This document shows positions 7,031 to 15,204 of a DNA stretch of 27,774 nucleotides, piece by piece (the first letter of the stretch is position 1; the number at the start of each line of letters is the position of its first letter). This stretch comes from Arthrobacter sp. GTDB lineage: Bacteria > Actinomycetota > Actinomycetes > Actinomycetales > Micrococcaceae. Under the pieces are notes generated by a model. The model saw only the letters and a program-made list of their open reading frames with translations. It was not told where the DNA came from and ran no database searches. The translations under genes and the position numbers were made by a program. Where the stretch lies: positions 1 through 27,774 of the forward strand of contig JAODMS010000029.1 of assembly GCA_025464925.1 (NCBI GenBank), given 5' to 3'.

Positions 7031-8013
7031 TTGTCACCCTGACCGCCAATCCCAGCCTGGACCGCACAGTGGCGCTGCCCGGCCCCCTGCTCCGCGGCGA
7101 AGTCCAGCGGGCCGTCTCGGTCCAGCAGGAATCCGGCGGCAAGGGAGTGAACGTCTCCCGCGCCCTCGTGGCCTCCGGATTGAAGACAATCGCCGTGCTG
7201 CCCGGAGCCGAGGCCGATCCGGTGCTCGCCGGGTTGCGGGACGGCGAGGTTCCCTTCGCTGCCCTCCCGATCGGAAAGCCGTTGCGCAGCAACGTGGCCC
7301 TGACCGAACCGGGCGGCGTCACCACCAAAATAAACGAACCCGGCCCGGTCCTGAGTGCGGAGCAGCAGGAAGCCCTGATCGGGCTTCTCCTGGACCAATC
7401 CCGCGGCGCCAGCTGGGTTGTCCTGGCCGGCTCGCTCCCGCCGGGGGTACCTGCGGACTTCTACGCCACCGTCACCCGGCGGCTGCGGTCCCTGCACGAC
7501 GGCGGCGCCGCGCCGCTGATCGCCGTCGACTCCTCCGGCGGCCCCCTTGCCGCCGCAATCGCCGGCGACGCGTCGGGGAAACCGGACCTCCTGAAACCCA
7601 ACGCCGAGGAACTGGTGGAGCTGGCTGCCGCAGCCGGGTTCGCGATGGACAAATCCGCGGAGGAACTCGAAGCGGATCCGGAGGCTGCCGCAGCGGCCGC
7701 CGCCGCGATTGTCCGTTCCGGGGTGGGTGCCGTCCTGGCAACCCTCGGGTCCAAGGGTGCGGTACTTGTGACGTCCGACGGCGCGTGGTTCGCCACGCAT
7801 CCGCCGGTCAAGGCTGTCAGCACTGTCGGCGCCGGCGATTCATCGCTTGCCGGATACCTGCTCGCCTCCAGCCAGGGCGCCGCCCCGGCCGATTGCCTCC
7901 GACAGGCGGTGGCCCATGGTGCTGCCGCCGCTTCCATGCCGGGCTCCACCGTGCCGGCAGTCAACGAAACCACCCCTGATGCCGTAACCATCACGGCCCT
8001 CCGGAAGGATTGA
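7027..8013 (+). CDS. fruK: 1-phosphofructokinase (PfkB family)
   Basis: A 328-residue ribokinase-fold kinase that phosphorylates fructose-1-phosphate to fructose-1,6-bisphosphate with ATP. LTANPSLDRT begins the protein, GGKGVNVSRAL (37-47) is PfkB signature 1, KPN (190-192) lies in the middle, and STVGAGDSSLAGYL with catalytic base Asp271 is signature 2. An Ala-rich low-complexity stretch (about 219-228) is unusual but typical of high-GC coding drift. The GTG start overlaps the fruR stop, and the stop is 2 bp before the fruA start. The operon position between fruR and the fructose-specific IIABC supports fructose-1-P rather than tagatose-6-P as substrate. Confidence 0.9.
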   Translation: MIVTLTANPSLDRTVALPGPLLRGEVQRAVSVQQESGGKGVNVSRALVASGLKTIAVLPGAEADPVLAGLRDGEVPFAALPIGKPLRSNVALTEPGGVTTKINEPGPVLSAEQQEALIGLLLDQSRGASWVVLAGSLPPGVPADFYATVTRRLRSLHDGGAAPLIAVDSSGGPLAAAIAGDASGKPDLLKPNAEELVELAAAAGFAMDKSAEELEADPEAAAAAAAAIVRSGVGAVLATLGSKGAVLVTSDGAWFATHPPVKAVSTVGAGDSSLAGYLLASSQGAAPADCLRQAVAHGAAAASMPGSTVPAVNETTPDAVTITALRKD

Positions 8014-8015
8014 CA

Positions 8016-10049
8016 GTGACTAAGCTCATTACACCCGATCTGGTCGAGCTCGACCAGAACCTGGGCAGCTCGCCGGAGGACGTGATCCGGCACCTGGCTC
8101 GCAAGGTGGCAGCCAGCGGACGCGCCACCGAGGCGGAAGGCCTCTTCGCCGACGCCTTCGCCCGGGAGCAAAAGACCGCCACGGGCGTCCCCGGCGGCAT
8201 CGCCATCCCGCACTGCCGCTCGACGGCGGTCATCGAGCCCACACTGGCGATGGCACGGCTTTCGCAGCCGGTCGACTTCGGCGCCAAGGACGGCCCCGCG
8301 GACCTCATCTTCTTTATCGCGGCCCCCGAAGGCGCGGACCAGGAGCACCTCAAGCTCCTGTCCAAGCTGGCCCGCTCGCTGATCAAGAAGGACTTCACCG
8401 CAGCGCTGCGGGCGGCGTCCTCACGGCAGGCAGTCGTTGAACTCGTCGAGGGCGCGCTGGCCGACAAGCCGGCCGCCCAGGCTGCTGCTGCTCCGGCCGC
8501 CGCAGTTCCCTCCGCCGGTGAAGCGGGCGGGGCCCGCCAGCCCGGACGTGGCAAGCGCCTCGTGGCCGTAACCGCCTGCCCCACCGGCATCGCCCACACC
8601 TACATGGCCGCCGATTCGCTCGTGGCCGCGGCCCGGGAAGCCGGCGTGGACCTGCAGGTCGAGACCCAGGGTTCCTCCGGCGCCAAGCCGCTGGATCCCG
8701 CCGTCATCGCCGCTGCGGACGCCGTGATCTTCGCCGTAGATGTGGATGTCCGGGGCAAGGAGCGCTTCGCCGGCAAGCCGGTCATCAACGCACCGGTCAA
8801 GCGGGGCATCGACGAACCGGACAAGATGGTCCAAGAGGCCCTCGCCGCCGCGGACAACCCGAACGCCCGCCGCGTGCCGCACTTCGGCGCCGAGGAACAG
8901 GCCGAGAACGAAGCCACCGAAAAGGGCGAGCACATCGGCCAGAAGCTGAAGAAGGCCCTGCTTACCGGCGTCAGCTACATGATCCCCTTTGTGGCAGGCG
9001 GCGGCCTGCTCATCGCCCTCGGCTTCCTGCTCGCCGGTTTCGACATCGCCTTGGGCACCAAAGCCGACGACATCCTGGCCAACAACACCTTGTTCAACCT
9101 CCCCGACGGCAACCTCGCCCTCTACCTGGGCACCGTTGCTTTCAAAATCGGCGCCCTGTCCATGGGCTTCCTTGTACCGGCGCTGGCCGGCTACATCGCT
9201 TACGCGATAGCCGACCGTCCAGGCATCGCCCCGGGGTTCACGGCCGGTGCCGTGGCTGGTTTCATGGGGGCGGGATTCCTTGGCGGCATAGTCGGCGGCC
9301 TGCTGGCAGGCTACATCGCCCATCTCATTGGCACCTGGTCGGTTCCGCGCTGGCTCCGCGGGCTGATGCCGGTCGTTATCATTCCTTTGCTTGCATCGAT
9401 CGTCGCCTCCGGCCTTATGTTCCTGTTCCTAGGGGGACCGATCGCCGGCCTCACCACCGCGCTGAACGGTTGGCTCTCCGGAATGACGGGAACATCCGCC
9501 GTCGTCCTCGGCGTCATCCTTGGCCTCATGATGTGCTTCGACCTCGGTGGTCCGGTCAACAAGGTCGCCTACGCCTTCGCCGTAGCCGGGCTCGGTGCGG
9601 GAAGTGCCATCAACCAGGCGCCCTGGCAGATCATGGCAACCGTCATGGCTGCCGGCATGGTGCCGCCGCTGGCCATGGCACTCGCCACCGTCCTGGACAA
9701 GAAGCTCTTCAGCCTGGCCGAGCGGGAAAACGGCAAGGCGGCCTGGCTGCTGGGCGCCTCCTTCATCTCAGAAGGTGCCATCCCGTTCGCCGCGGCCGAC
9801 CCGCTGCGCGTCATCCCCGCCAGCATGGTGGGAGGTGCCCTCACAGGCGCCTTGTGCATGGCCACAGGCGTCACCTCGCAGGCGCCACATGGCGGGATCT
9901 TCGTGTTCTTCGCCATCGGCAACCTGGTGATGTTTGTCGTCGCCATCCTCGCCGGAACCGTGGTCAGCGCGCTGGCCGTCGTGGCCCTGAAGCGCTGGGC
10001 AGCCAAGAAGACCGTTGATACGGTTGAGGCGGTTCCCGTAACCGTCTGA
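8016..10049 (+). CDS. fruA: PTS fructose-specific transporter, fused IIABC
   Basis: This 677-residue protein brings in fructose and phosphorylates it at C1. IIA occupies about residues 1-148, with phospho-acceptor His66 in GGIAIPHCRS. An Ala/Pro/Gly linker (about 150-178) follows. IIB starts near 180, with phosphocysteine Cys188 in VAVTACPTGIAHTYMAA. IIC is a polytopic membrane domain from about 310 to 660, with SYMIPFVAGGGLLIALGF and DLGGPVNKVAYAF. GTG 8016 is preferred because GGAAGG lies 7 nt upstream; a TTG at 8010 is the alternative. It receives phosphate from HPr, encoded 59 bp downstream. The A-B-C domain order is that of single-chain fructose permeases. Confidence 0.93.
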   Translation: MTKLITPDLVELDQNLGSSPEDVIRHLARKVAASGRATEAEGLFADAFAREQKTATGVPGGIAIPHCRSTAVIEPTLAMARLSQPVDFGAKDGPADLIFFIAAPEGADQEHLKLLSKLARSLIKKDFTAALRAASSRQAVVELVEGALADKPAAQAAAAPAAAVPSAGEAGGARQPGRGKRLVAVTACPTGIAHTYMAADSLVAAAREAGVDLQVETQGSSGAKPLDPAVIAAADAVIFAVDVDVRGKERFAGKPVINAPVKRGIDEPDKMVQEALAAADNPNARRVPHFGAEEQAENEATEKGEHIGQKLKKALLTGVSYMIPFVAGGGLLIALGFLLAGFDIALGTKADDILANNTLFNLPDGNLALYLGTVAFKIGALSMGFLVPALAGYIAYAIADRPGIAPGFTAGAVAGFMGAGFLGGIVGGLLAGYIAHLIGTWSVPRWLRGLMPVVIIPLLASIVASGLMFLFLGGPIAGLTTALNGWLSGMTGTSAVVLGVILGLMMCFDLGGPVNKVAYAFAVAGLGAGSAINQAPWQIMATVMAAGMVPPLAMALATVLDKKLFSLAERENGKAAWLLGASFISEGAIPFAAADPLRVIPASMVGGALTGALCMATGVTSQAPHGGIFVFFAIGNLVMFVVAILAGTVVSALAVVALKRWAAKKTVDTVEAVPVTV

Positions 10050-10052
10050 CCC

Positions 10053-10066
10053 GGTCTCGGAAGACC
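10053..10066 (+). other. Small stem-loop between fruA and ptsH
   Basis: GGTCT/AGACC pair around the tetraloop CGGA, 3 bp after the fruA stop. It is too short to be a convincing terminator. It may mark an mRNA processing or partial attenuation point that sets the HPr:FruA ratio. Confidence 0.3.
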
Positions 10067-10108
10067 TTCGCCAGGCTGAAATTCCGTTTTGATATTCAAG
10101 GAGCAGAA

Positions 10109-10390
10109 ATGACCGAACGTAACGCCACCATTGCCAGCCGCGTAGGGCTGCACGCCCGCCCGGCCGCCATCTTCGCCGAGGCGGCAGGCGAGTTCGATCT
10201 CGACATCACCATTGCCCGCGAAGGCGAACCGGCTGACGAGGCAATGGATGCCGCCAGCATCCTGTCGCTGATGAGCCTCGGCGCATCGCACGGCGAGGTT
10301 GTCGTGCTGCGGGCCGAGGGTGAAGGCGCCGACGCCGCGCTGGAACGCCTCGTGCGGATCCTCGAGACGGATCACGACGCCGCCGAATAG
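10109..10390 (+). CDS. ptsH: PTS phosphocarrier protein HPr
   Basis: A 93-residue HPr. His15 in RVGLHARPAA is the phosphorylation site loaded by enzyme I. The segment DAASILSLMSLGAS carries Ser50 at the place of the regulatory Ser46 of other HPr proteins, although the residue before it is Ala where Lys is common. AAGGAG sits 6 nt upstream of the ATG. It is the last gene of the fru operon, followed by two consecutive hairpins. Enzyme I (ptsI) is not in the window, so this HPr must work with an enzyme I encoded elsewhere and may serve other PTS permeases as well. Confidence 0.92.
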   Translation: MTERNATIASRVGLHARPAAIFAEAAGEFDLDITIAREGEPADEAMDAASILSLMSLGASHGEVVVLRAEGEGADAALERLVRILETDHDAAE

Positions 10391-10410
10391 CACCACTGTC
10401 CGCAAAATCC

Positions 10411-10441
10411 CGGCAGGTTCCGCCAGCTGCGGAACCTGCCG
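10411..10441 (+). terminator. First hairpin after ptsH
   Basis: A perfect 13-bp stem (10411-10423 with 10429-10441) and 5-nt loop lie 20 bp after the HPr stop. There is no T-tract; it probably acts with the next hairpin. Confidence 0.55.
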
Positions 10442-10448
10442 CAGGACA

Positions 10449-10488
10449 AAAGGCCCGGCAGCACCCTAACGGTTGCTGCCGGGCCTTT
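10449..10488 (+). terminator. Intrinsic terminator of the fructose operon
   Basis: A perfect 15-bp stem (AAAGGCCCGGCAGCA with its complement, 10449-10463 and 10474-10488) with a 10-nt loop. The A-rich 5' edge and TTT at the 3' edge make it the clearest intrinsic terminator of this region, possibly working on both strands. Confidence 0.8.
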
Positions 10489-10536
10489 GGCGTTCCCGGG
10501 AGTCGCTCCGGAGAGTTTCAGCAGGCACGCAAGTGC

Positions 10537-10565
10537 TTGTCTTCGCCAATCCACGCCGATAGTTT
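10537..10565 (+). promoter_or_regulatory. Candidate promoter for the SAP-like gene
   Basis: TTGTCT (10537-10542) and TAGTTT (10560-10565) are 17 bp apart and about 80 bp upstream of the start codon, beyond the fru operon terminator. Both matches are partial. Confidence 0.3.
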
Positions 10566-10643
10566 TGACTCCGTACCTCCCACCGTCCTTGGCCAAGTTC
10601 CCCCAGTCCAAGGATCCCCGGACCAAGGAGACCGCAAGTAGCC

Positions 10644-10931
10644 ATGCCTCCGAAGGACAACACGCCCCAGGGCTCCGAGCGCCCCAGCATCAAGGACCCC
10701 GAACTCTACGAGGAGCTGCTGGAGGACGGCGCGTCCCAGCAGAAAGCGGCGCGCATTTCCAACACCGCCGCCAAGGGAGGACGCTCCGCCGTCGGCCGAA
10801 AGGGCGGCCAGGCGGGGAACTACGAGGAGTGGACGGTCCCGCAACTGAAGGAACGCGCCAAGGAAATCGGCCTTAAGGGTTACTCAGCGAAGAAAAAAAG
10901 CGCACTCATCTCCGCGCTCAGGAACTCCTGA
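10644..10931 (+). CDS. Small SAP/Rho-N-like protein (DUF7218 type)
   Basis: A 95-residue basic protein. Residues 1-58 are hydrophilic, with KDPELYEELLEDGASQQKAARI followed by Gly/Lys-rich GRSAVGRKGG. Residues 59-94 form a Rho-N/SAP-like helix-extended-helix motif, with YEEWTVPQLKERAKEIGL, a KGYSAKKKS turn and LISALRN; such motifs bind nucleic acid. It resembles actinobacterial proteins listed as DUF7218 or 'Rho termination factor N-terminal domain' proteins, whose role is unknown. AAGGAG lies 13 nt before the ATG, a rather long spacing. It is convergent with ku (41 bp between stops), which makes a link with DNA repair possible but unproven. Confidence 0.75.
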   Translation: MPPKDNTPQGSERPSIKDPELYEELLEDGASQQKAARISNTAAKGGRSAVGRKGGQAGNYEEWTVPQLKERAKEIGLKGYSAKKKSALISALRNS

Positions 10932-10972
10932 TTCTGGTGGCGGGACACGGCAGAGGACCTCGAACCGAAACC

Positions 10973-12004
10973 TCAGGCGCCCTTCCGCGTGCTTTTCACT
11001 TCGGCTTTGGGTGCGCTCTGGGCAGCGGCCTTGCCGGCGGCAGCCCTGGCCGACGTTGTTCCGGCCGTTTTGGCAGCACCGGGCTTCGTAGCAGCGGACT
11101 TGGCGCCGGCTGTTTTGCCGGTGCTGGCGGATGCCTTGCCCCGCGACGGTTTTTCGGCCGCAGGGGCTTCCGACGTCCCCGTCGGCTCGTCCCGCTCCCC
11201 CTGTCCGGAAGCTGCACCGCCGCCGCGCTTTTTCTCCAGGCTCCGCTTGAGCGCTTCCATCAGATCGATCACCTCGCCGCTGGCTTCCGCGGCGGGCGCA
11301 CCGAAGGTTTCCTCCGTGTCCAGCGACTCCCCCTTTTCAAGTTTCGCCTCGATGAGCTGGCGCAGCTGCGCCTGGTAGTCGTCCGTGAACTGTTCCGGCT
11401 CGAAGTCGGCAGCCATCGAATCCACCAGGGCCGCGGACATTTCCCGCTCCTGGGCGGAGATGCGGACGGAGGTGTCGAGGGCCGGAAAGCTTGCCTCGCG
11501 CACCTCGTCCGGCCAGAGCAGGGACTGCAGCACCAGGAGTTCGTCACGGATCCGCAGCGCACCCAGGCGGGTCTTTTCACGCAAGGCGAACTGGACAATG
11601 GCCACCCGGTCGGTGTCCTCCAGGGCTCGCCGCAGCAGCACATAGGCCTTGGGCGACTTCGAATCCGGTTCGAGGTAGTAACTCTTCTCGAACAGGACGG
11701 GATCGAGCTGCTCGGCCGGAACGAACTGCACCACTTCGATCTCGTGGCTGTTCTCGGCGGGAATGGACTTGAGCTCCTCGCGGCTGAGGACCACGGTGCG
11801 GCCTTCGTCCTCGTAGGCCTTGTCGATGTCCTCATAATCCACGATCTTGTTGCACACCTCGCAGCGGCGCTGGTAGCGGATCCGCCCCCCGTCGGCACTG
11901 TGGACTTGGTGAAGGCTGATGTCGTGGTCTTCGGTTGCGCTGTAGACCTTGACGGGCACGTTGACCAGCCCGAACGCTATCGCGCCTTTCCAGATGGCTC
12001 TCAT
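10973..12004 (-). CDS. ku: Bacterial Ku protein (non-homologous end joining)
   Basis: A 343-residue Ku homologue. It begins MRAIWKGAIAFGLVNVPVKVYSAT, the standard N-terminus, followed by the conserved HQVHSADGGRIRYQRRCEVCNKIV region (two Cys, zinc-site remnant), the core beta-barrel ring (to about residue 240) and VIDLMEALKRSL near 245-256. From about 258 on there is a long low-complexity Lys/Ala/Gly/Thr tail with repeated AAGKxA-like units, of the kind known from mycobacterial Ku, where the basic tail tunes DNA binding. A homodimer would encircle DNA ends and recruit LigD. The gene is divergent from ligD with 40 bp between the start codons. No clear ribosome site precedes the ATG. Confidence 0.93.
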   Translation of the reverse strand: MRAIWKGAIAFGLVNVPVKVYSATEDHDISLHQVHSADGGRIRYQRRCEVCNKIVDYEDIDKAYEDEGRTVVLSREELKSIPAENSHEIEVVQFVPAEQLDPVLFEKSYYLEPDSKSPKAYVLLRRALEDTDRVAIVQFALREKTRLGALRIRDELLVLQSLLWPDEVREASFPALDTSVRISAQEREMSAALVDSMAADFEPEQFTDDYQAQLRQLIEAKLEKGESLDTEETFGAPAAEASGEVIDLMEALKRSLEKKRGGGAASGQGERDEPTGTSEAPAAEKPSRGKASASTGKTAGAKSAATKPGAAKTAGTTSARAAAGKAAAQSAPKAEVKSTRKGA

Positions 12005-12044
12005 GGATCAAGTGAACATCACAGATGCGCGGAGGTGAAGAGCC

Positions 12045-14588
12045 TTGTCCGACGCTAAGGAGCGTGTCCGGGTCGGCGGCCGCGAACTGGTGGTCACCAA
12101 CCTGGACAAAGTCATGTACCCGGCGACGGGAACCACCAAGGCCGAGGTACTCGCCTACTACGCCGCCGTTGCCACCGTGCTGATCCCAGCCGCCGCCAAC
12201 CGGCCGGCCACCCGGAAACGCTGGGTCCACGGCGTGGGCACCGCCAACGCGCCGGGGCAGATGTTCTTCCAGAAGAACCTCGCCGAATCGACGCCCGGCT
12301 GGGTGCCGCGGGCTTCGATCAAGCACAAGGACCGCACCAACCAGTATCCCCTCGTCAACGATCCCGCCACCCTGGCCTGGCTCGCGCAGACCGCGGCCCT
12401 GGAGATCCACGTGCCGCAGTGGCGCGTGGACTCGCACGGAAACGCCTTGCCGCCTGACCGCCTGGTGCTGGACCTGGATCCCGGTGAGGGTACGGGGCTG
12501 GCGGAGTGCGGAGAAGTCGCCAAGTTGGCACGCGACATCCTGCAGGATGTGGGCCTGGACCCCGTGCCCGTGACCAGCGGCAGCAAGGGCATCCACCTCT
12601 ACGCATCCCTCGACGGATCCCAGAGCTCCGAGCAGGTTTCTGAGTTCGCCCATGAGCTCGCCCGCTCGCTGGAAGCCGACCATCCGGAGCTGGCCGTGAG
12701 CGACATGAAGAAGATGCGGCGCACGGGCAAAGTGCTGGTGGACTGGAGCCAGAACAGTGCAGCGAAAACCACGATCGTCCCTTATTCGCTCCGCGGCCGG
12801 CTCCGGCCCACCGTGGCGGCGCCGCGGACGTGGCGCGAGCTCAGTTCTCCGTCCCTTCAACAGCTGGATTACCAGGAAGTGATGGAACGGGTGAAGGCCG
12901 GCAAGGATCCCTTTGCCGCCATCTCCGCGATGAATCGCCCTCCCGGCAAGGCAGCCGGGCGGCCCGCCGGGCCGCCGATGGACGGGCCGGGGGACGGCGG
13001 CGACGCCGACCCCCGGCTGGAGCCGTACCGCACCAAGCGGGACGCGTCCGTAACCCCCGAACCGTTCACCGCGGACCGGCACCGTGGTGGCACCGACGGC
13101 GCCACCACACTCCACGAGAAGTTCGTCATCCAGGAACACCACGCCAGCCGGCTGCACTATGACTTCCGGCTGGAACGCGACGGCGTGCTGGTGTCCTGGG
13201 CTCTGCCCAAGGGCGTCCCTACCTCCGGCGCGAAGAACCACCTGGCGGTCCAGACCGAGGACCATCCGATGGACTACGCCGACTTCGAGGGCACCATCCC
13301 CAAGGGCCAGTACGGCGCCGGGACGGTCCGCATCTGGGACCGGGGGTCCTACGAATGCGAGAAATGGATCGCCGGCAAGGAAGTCATCGCCACCCTTACG
13401 GGAGAGCCGGGCGGCGGCTTGGGCGGCCCCCGCAGGTTCGCGCTGATCCACACCGGCCAGGGTCGGGACCAGTGGCTCATCCACCTGATGGACGCCCCGG
13501 ATTCCAGGAAGGATCACGCCGCGTCGGCGTCGATGGCAGGTGCCCCGGCGGGCGGGACCATGGGCGCAACGGGCCGCGGCGAACCAAAACCGGAGGCTGA
13601 ATCGGCCGCTGCGGCGGCAGATGCACTGGACTTGACCGGCTTCCGGCTGATGCTGGCCAGTTCCGGAGGTGCCGGGGACCTGGCGGGCAAGGACTGGCAG
13701 TTTGAACTCAAGTGGGACGGAGTGAGGGTCCTGGCCGTGGGGGATGCCAGAAGCATCCGGCTCATCAGCCGCAACGGCAACGACATGTCCGCGGCGTATC
13801 CGGAACTGACGGACCGCGCGTGCTGGCCGGAGCAGGACTTCGCCGCCGACGGCGAGATCATCGCCCTCGGGTCCTCCGGGCGCCCCGATTTTGGGCTGTT
13901 GCAGGGGCGCATGAAACTCACCGATCCCGCCGACGTCGTGAAAGCGCTGGAATCGACGCCGGTGCGGCTGATGTTGTTCGATCTGCTGTCCGACGGCGGC
14001 GAGGACCTCCGGCGGCTCCCCTTGCGGGAACGGCGGGCGCGTCTGGACAGCTTTTTCCGCCCCTCAGCCTGCCCCATCGAGCTCTCTGAAGTGATCGACG
14101 GCGACGCCGCACAGATCCTGGAAAGCGCCCGGGAGCTGGGGCTTGAGGGCGTGATGGCCAAGCGCACCGACGGCCGGTACGTCGGGCAGCGGAGCAGGTC
14201 CTGGCTCAAGCTCAAGTTCGGGCGCAGCCAGGAAGTGGTGATCGGTGGCTGGCGTCCGGGAAAGGGCGAGCGCCGGAAGTCCGTGGGCTCGCTGCTGCTG
14301 GGAATCCCGGACGGCTCGAAGCTGCGGTACGTGGGGCGGGTGGGCAGTGGTTTCACCACCCGCGAACTCCAGGAACTGAGGCAACAGCTCGACGCCCTCC
14401 CCCGGGAAACTTCACCCTTCGAGGAGGTGCCCGCGGCCGACGCGGCGGACGCGCACTGGGTGAGGGCCGAGCTGGTTGGCGAGGTGACCTACGGGGCATG
14501 GACCGACGGCGGCAAGCTGCGGCACCCGGTGTGGCGCGGCTGGCGGCTGGACAAGTCACCGCCGGATGTGGTGGCCGAGCAGGACTGA
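12045..14588 (+). CDS. ligD: Multifunctional NHEJ ligase LigD (POL-PE-LIG)
   Basis: An 847-residue protein with three domains in the mycobacterial order. The primase-type polymerase domain spans about 5-290, with metal-binding Asp143/Asp145 in LVLDLDPGEG and SGSKGIHLYA. The 3'-phosphoesterase domain spans about 355-485, with EHHASRLHYDFRLERDG, LPKG and EGTIPKGQYGAGTV. After an Ala/Gly linker (about 487-528) comes the ATP-dependent ligase domain, with catalytic Lys556 in FELKWDGVR, LEGVMAKR and SWLKLKFGR, and an OB-fold to the C-terminus. It trims, fills and seals double-strand breaks held by Ku. The start is TTG with a strong GGAGGTGA ribosome site. Confidence 0.95.
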   Translation: MSDAKERVRVGGRELVVTNLDKVMYPATGTTKAEVLAYYAAVATVLIPAAANRPATRKRWVHGVGTANAPGQMFFQKNLAESTPGWVPRASIKHKDRTNQYPLVNDPATLAWLAQTAALEIHVPQWRVDSHGNALPPDRLVLDLDPGEGTGLAECGEVAKLARDILQDVGLDPVPVTSGSKGIHLYASLDGSQSSEQVSEFAHELARSLEADHPELAVSDMKKMRRTGKVLVDWSQNSAAKTTIVPYSLRGRLRPTVAAPRTWRELSSPSLQQLDYQEVMERVKAGKDPFAAISAMNRPPGKAAGRPAGPPMDGPGDGGDADPRLEPYRTKRDASVTPEPFTADRHRGGTDGATTLHEKFVIQEHHASRLHYDFRLERDGVLVSWALPKGVPTSGAKNHLAVQTEDHPMDYADFEGTIPKGQYGAGTVRIWDRGSYECEKWIAGKEVIATLTGEPGGGLGGPRRFALIHTGQGRDQWLIHLMDAPDSRKDHAASASMAGAPAGGTMGATGRGEPKPEAESAAAAADALDLTGFRLMLASSGGAGDLAGKDWQFELKWDGVRVLAVGDARSIRLISRNGNDMSAAYPELTDRACWPEQDFAADGEIIALGSSGRPDFGLLQGRMKLTDPADVVKALESTPVRLMLFDLLSDGGEDLRRLPLRERRARLDSFFRPSACPIELSEVIDGDAAQILESARELGLEGVMAKRTDGRYVGQRSRSWLKLKFGRSQEVVIGGWRPGKGERRKSVGSLLLGIPDGSKLRYVGRVGSGFTTRELQELRQQLDALPRETSPFEEVPAADAADAHWVRAELVGEVTYGAWTDGGKLRHPVWRGWRLDKSPPDVVAEQD

Positions 14589-14634
14589 CCGGCCGCCCCG
14601 GACCGCGCCGCCGAGGCTGAAGCGGGAATGGCTC

Positions 14635-14892
14635 CTAGGAGGAGTGCGGCATGTCCGGCCGGCCGGTCCGGTGGACCGCGTTAACCGCGGCCTCCTGGCC
14701 CATCCGGCCATGCTTGAGGTCGTGTTGTTTGGGATGACGGTGCTTGCCGTTGCCGTCGGGCCAGTGCTGTCCTTCGGGCGCTGCGGGTGGAGTGGGGCGC
14801 GGGGGCCCGGCGTCCGGCGCCTTATCCATGGACTCAGCCAGACGACCGGCTAGCTCCGGCCCGATCCTTGGTCCGAACTGGTGTTCCGCCAT
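14635..14892 (-). CDS. Small hydrophilic protein of unknown function
   Basis: An 85-residue protein that I do not recognise. It starts MAEHQFGPRIGPELAGRLAESMDKAPD and continues as a Pro-, Gly- and His-rich, probably disordered chain (KHRHPKQHD). There is no membrane segment or Cys. The strongest evidence for a real gene is the ATG with AAAGGAAG a few bases upstream, and its position 72 bp behind another small minus-strand gene. Its stop is convergent with ligD. It could be part of a small stress-type operon with the gene at 14965-15204. Because the C-terminal half has little character, a spurious reading frame cannot be excluded. Confidence 0.5.
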   Translation of the reverse strand: MAEHQFGPRIGPELAGRLAESMDKAPDAGPPRPTPPAAPEGQHWPDGNGKHRHPKQHDLKHGRMGQEAAVNAVHRTGRPDMPHSS

Positions 14893-14964
14893 TGCTCTTC
14901 CTTTCCGCGATGAAATGAAGTGTCCACCAATTTTAGGACTCCGCGGAGGAGTTGTCTGTGCGAG

Positions 14965-15204
14965 CTACCAACGGACTTTCTTTTCCGCAGGGCCCTGCTT
15001 TCCGCTCGCATGGGTGGGCTTATGGCTGTGCCCGACGCTCTGTGAGCCTGCGCCGCCACGCGATTTGCTGGCGAGCATCTCCTTCTGGGCATCGGTCAGG
15101 CGGGAACGAACGCCTTTCTCCGGCTTGGCCGGCGACTCGGTGTCTCCTGCGCCTTCTCCCGAGGGTTTGCTCTGCCCGTTTTTTTCGCTGTCTTTGCCAG
15201 TCAT
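14965..15204 (-). CDS. Small Lys/Gly-rich protein of unknown function
   Basis: A 79-residue, strongly hydrophilic protein, MTGKDSEKNGQSKPSGEG at the N-terminus and a core RSRLTDAQKEMLASKSRGG followed by SHKPTHASGKQGPAEKKVRW. Charge is mixed at the start and basic at the end, with no Cys and no membrane segment. The ATG at 15204 is chosen for the AAGGAG 8 nt upstream; an in-frame ATG at 15252 lacks a ribosome site. It is the first of two small minus-strand genes. A 9-mer shared with the lacI operator (TAAACGCTT) lies about 50 bp upstream. The composition recalls small stress or nucleoid-associated proteins, but no function can be assigned. Confidence 0.6.
   Translation of the reverse strand: MTGKDSEKNGQSKPSGEGAGDTESPAKPEKGVRSRLTDAQKEMLASKSRGGAGSQSVGHSHKPTHASGKQGPAEKKVRW

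Noticed and set aside
6112..7800. 562-residue minus-strand frame across fruR and fruK
   Set aside because: It is antisense to two clear genes that overlap by GTGA and carry DeoR and PfkB signatures; the antisense product is low-complexity Arg/Ser/Ala.
11832..13517. 561-residue minus-strand frame across ligD
   Set aside because: It runs opposite the polymerase and phosphoesterase domains of LigD and into ku in another frame; no protein-like motifs.
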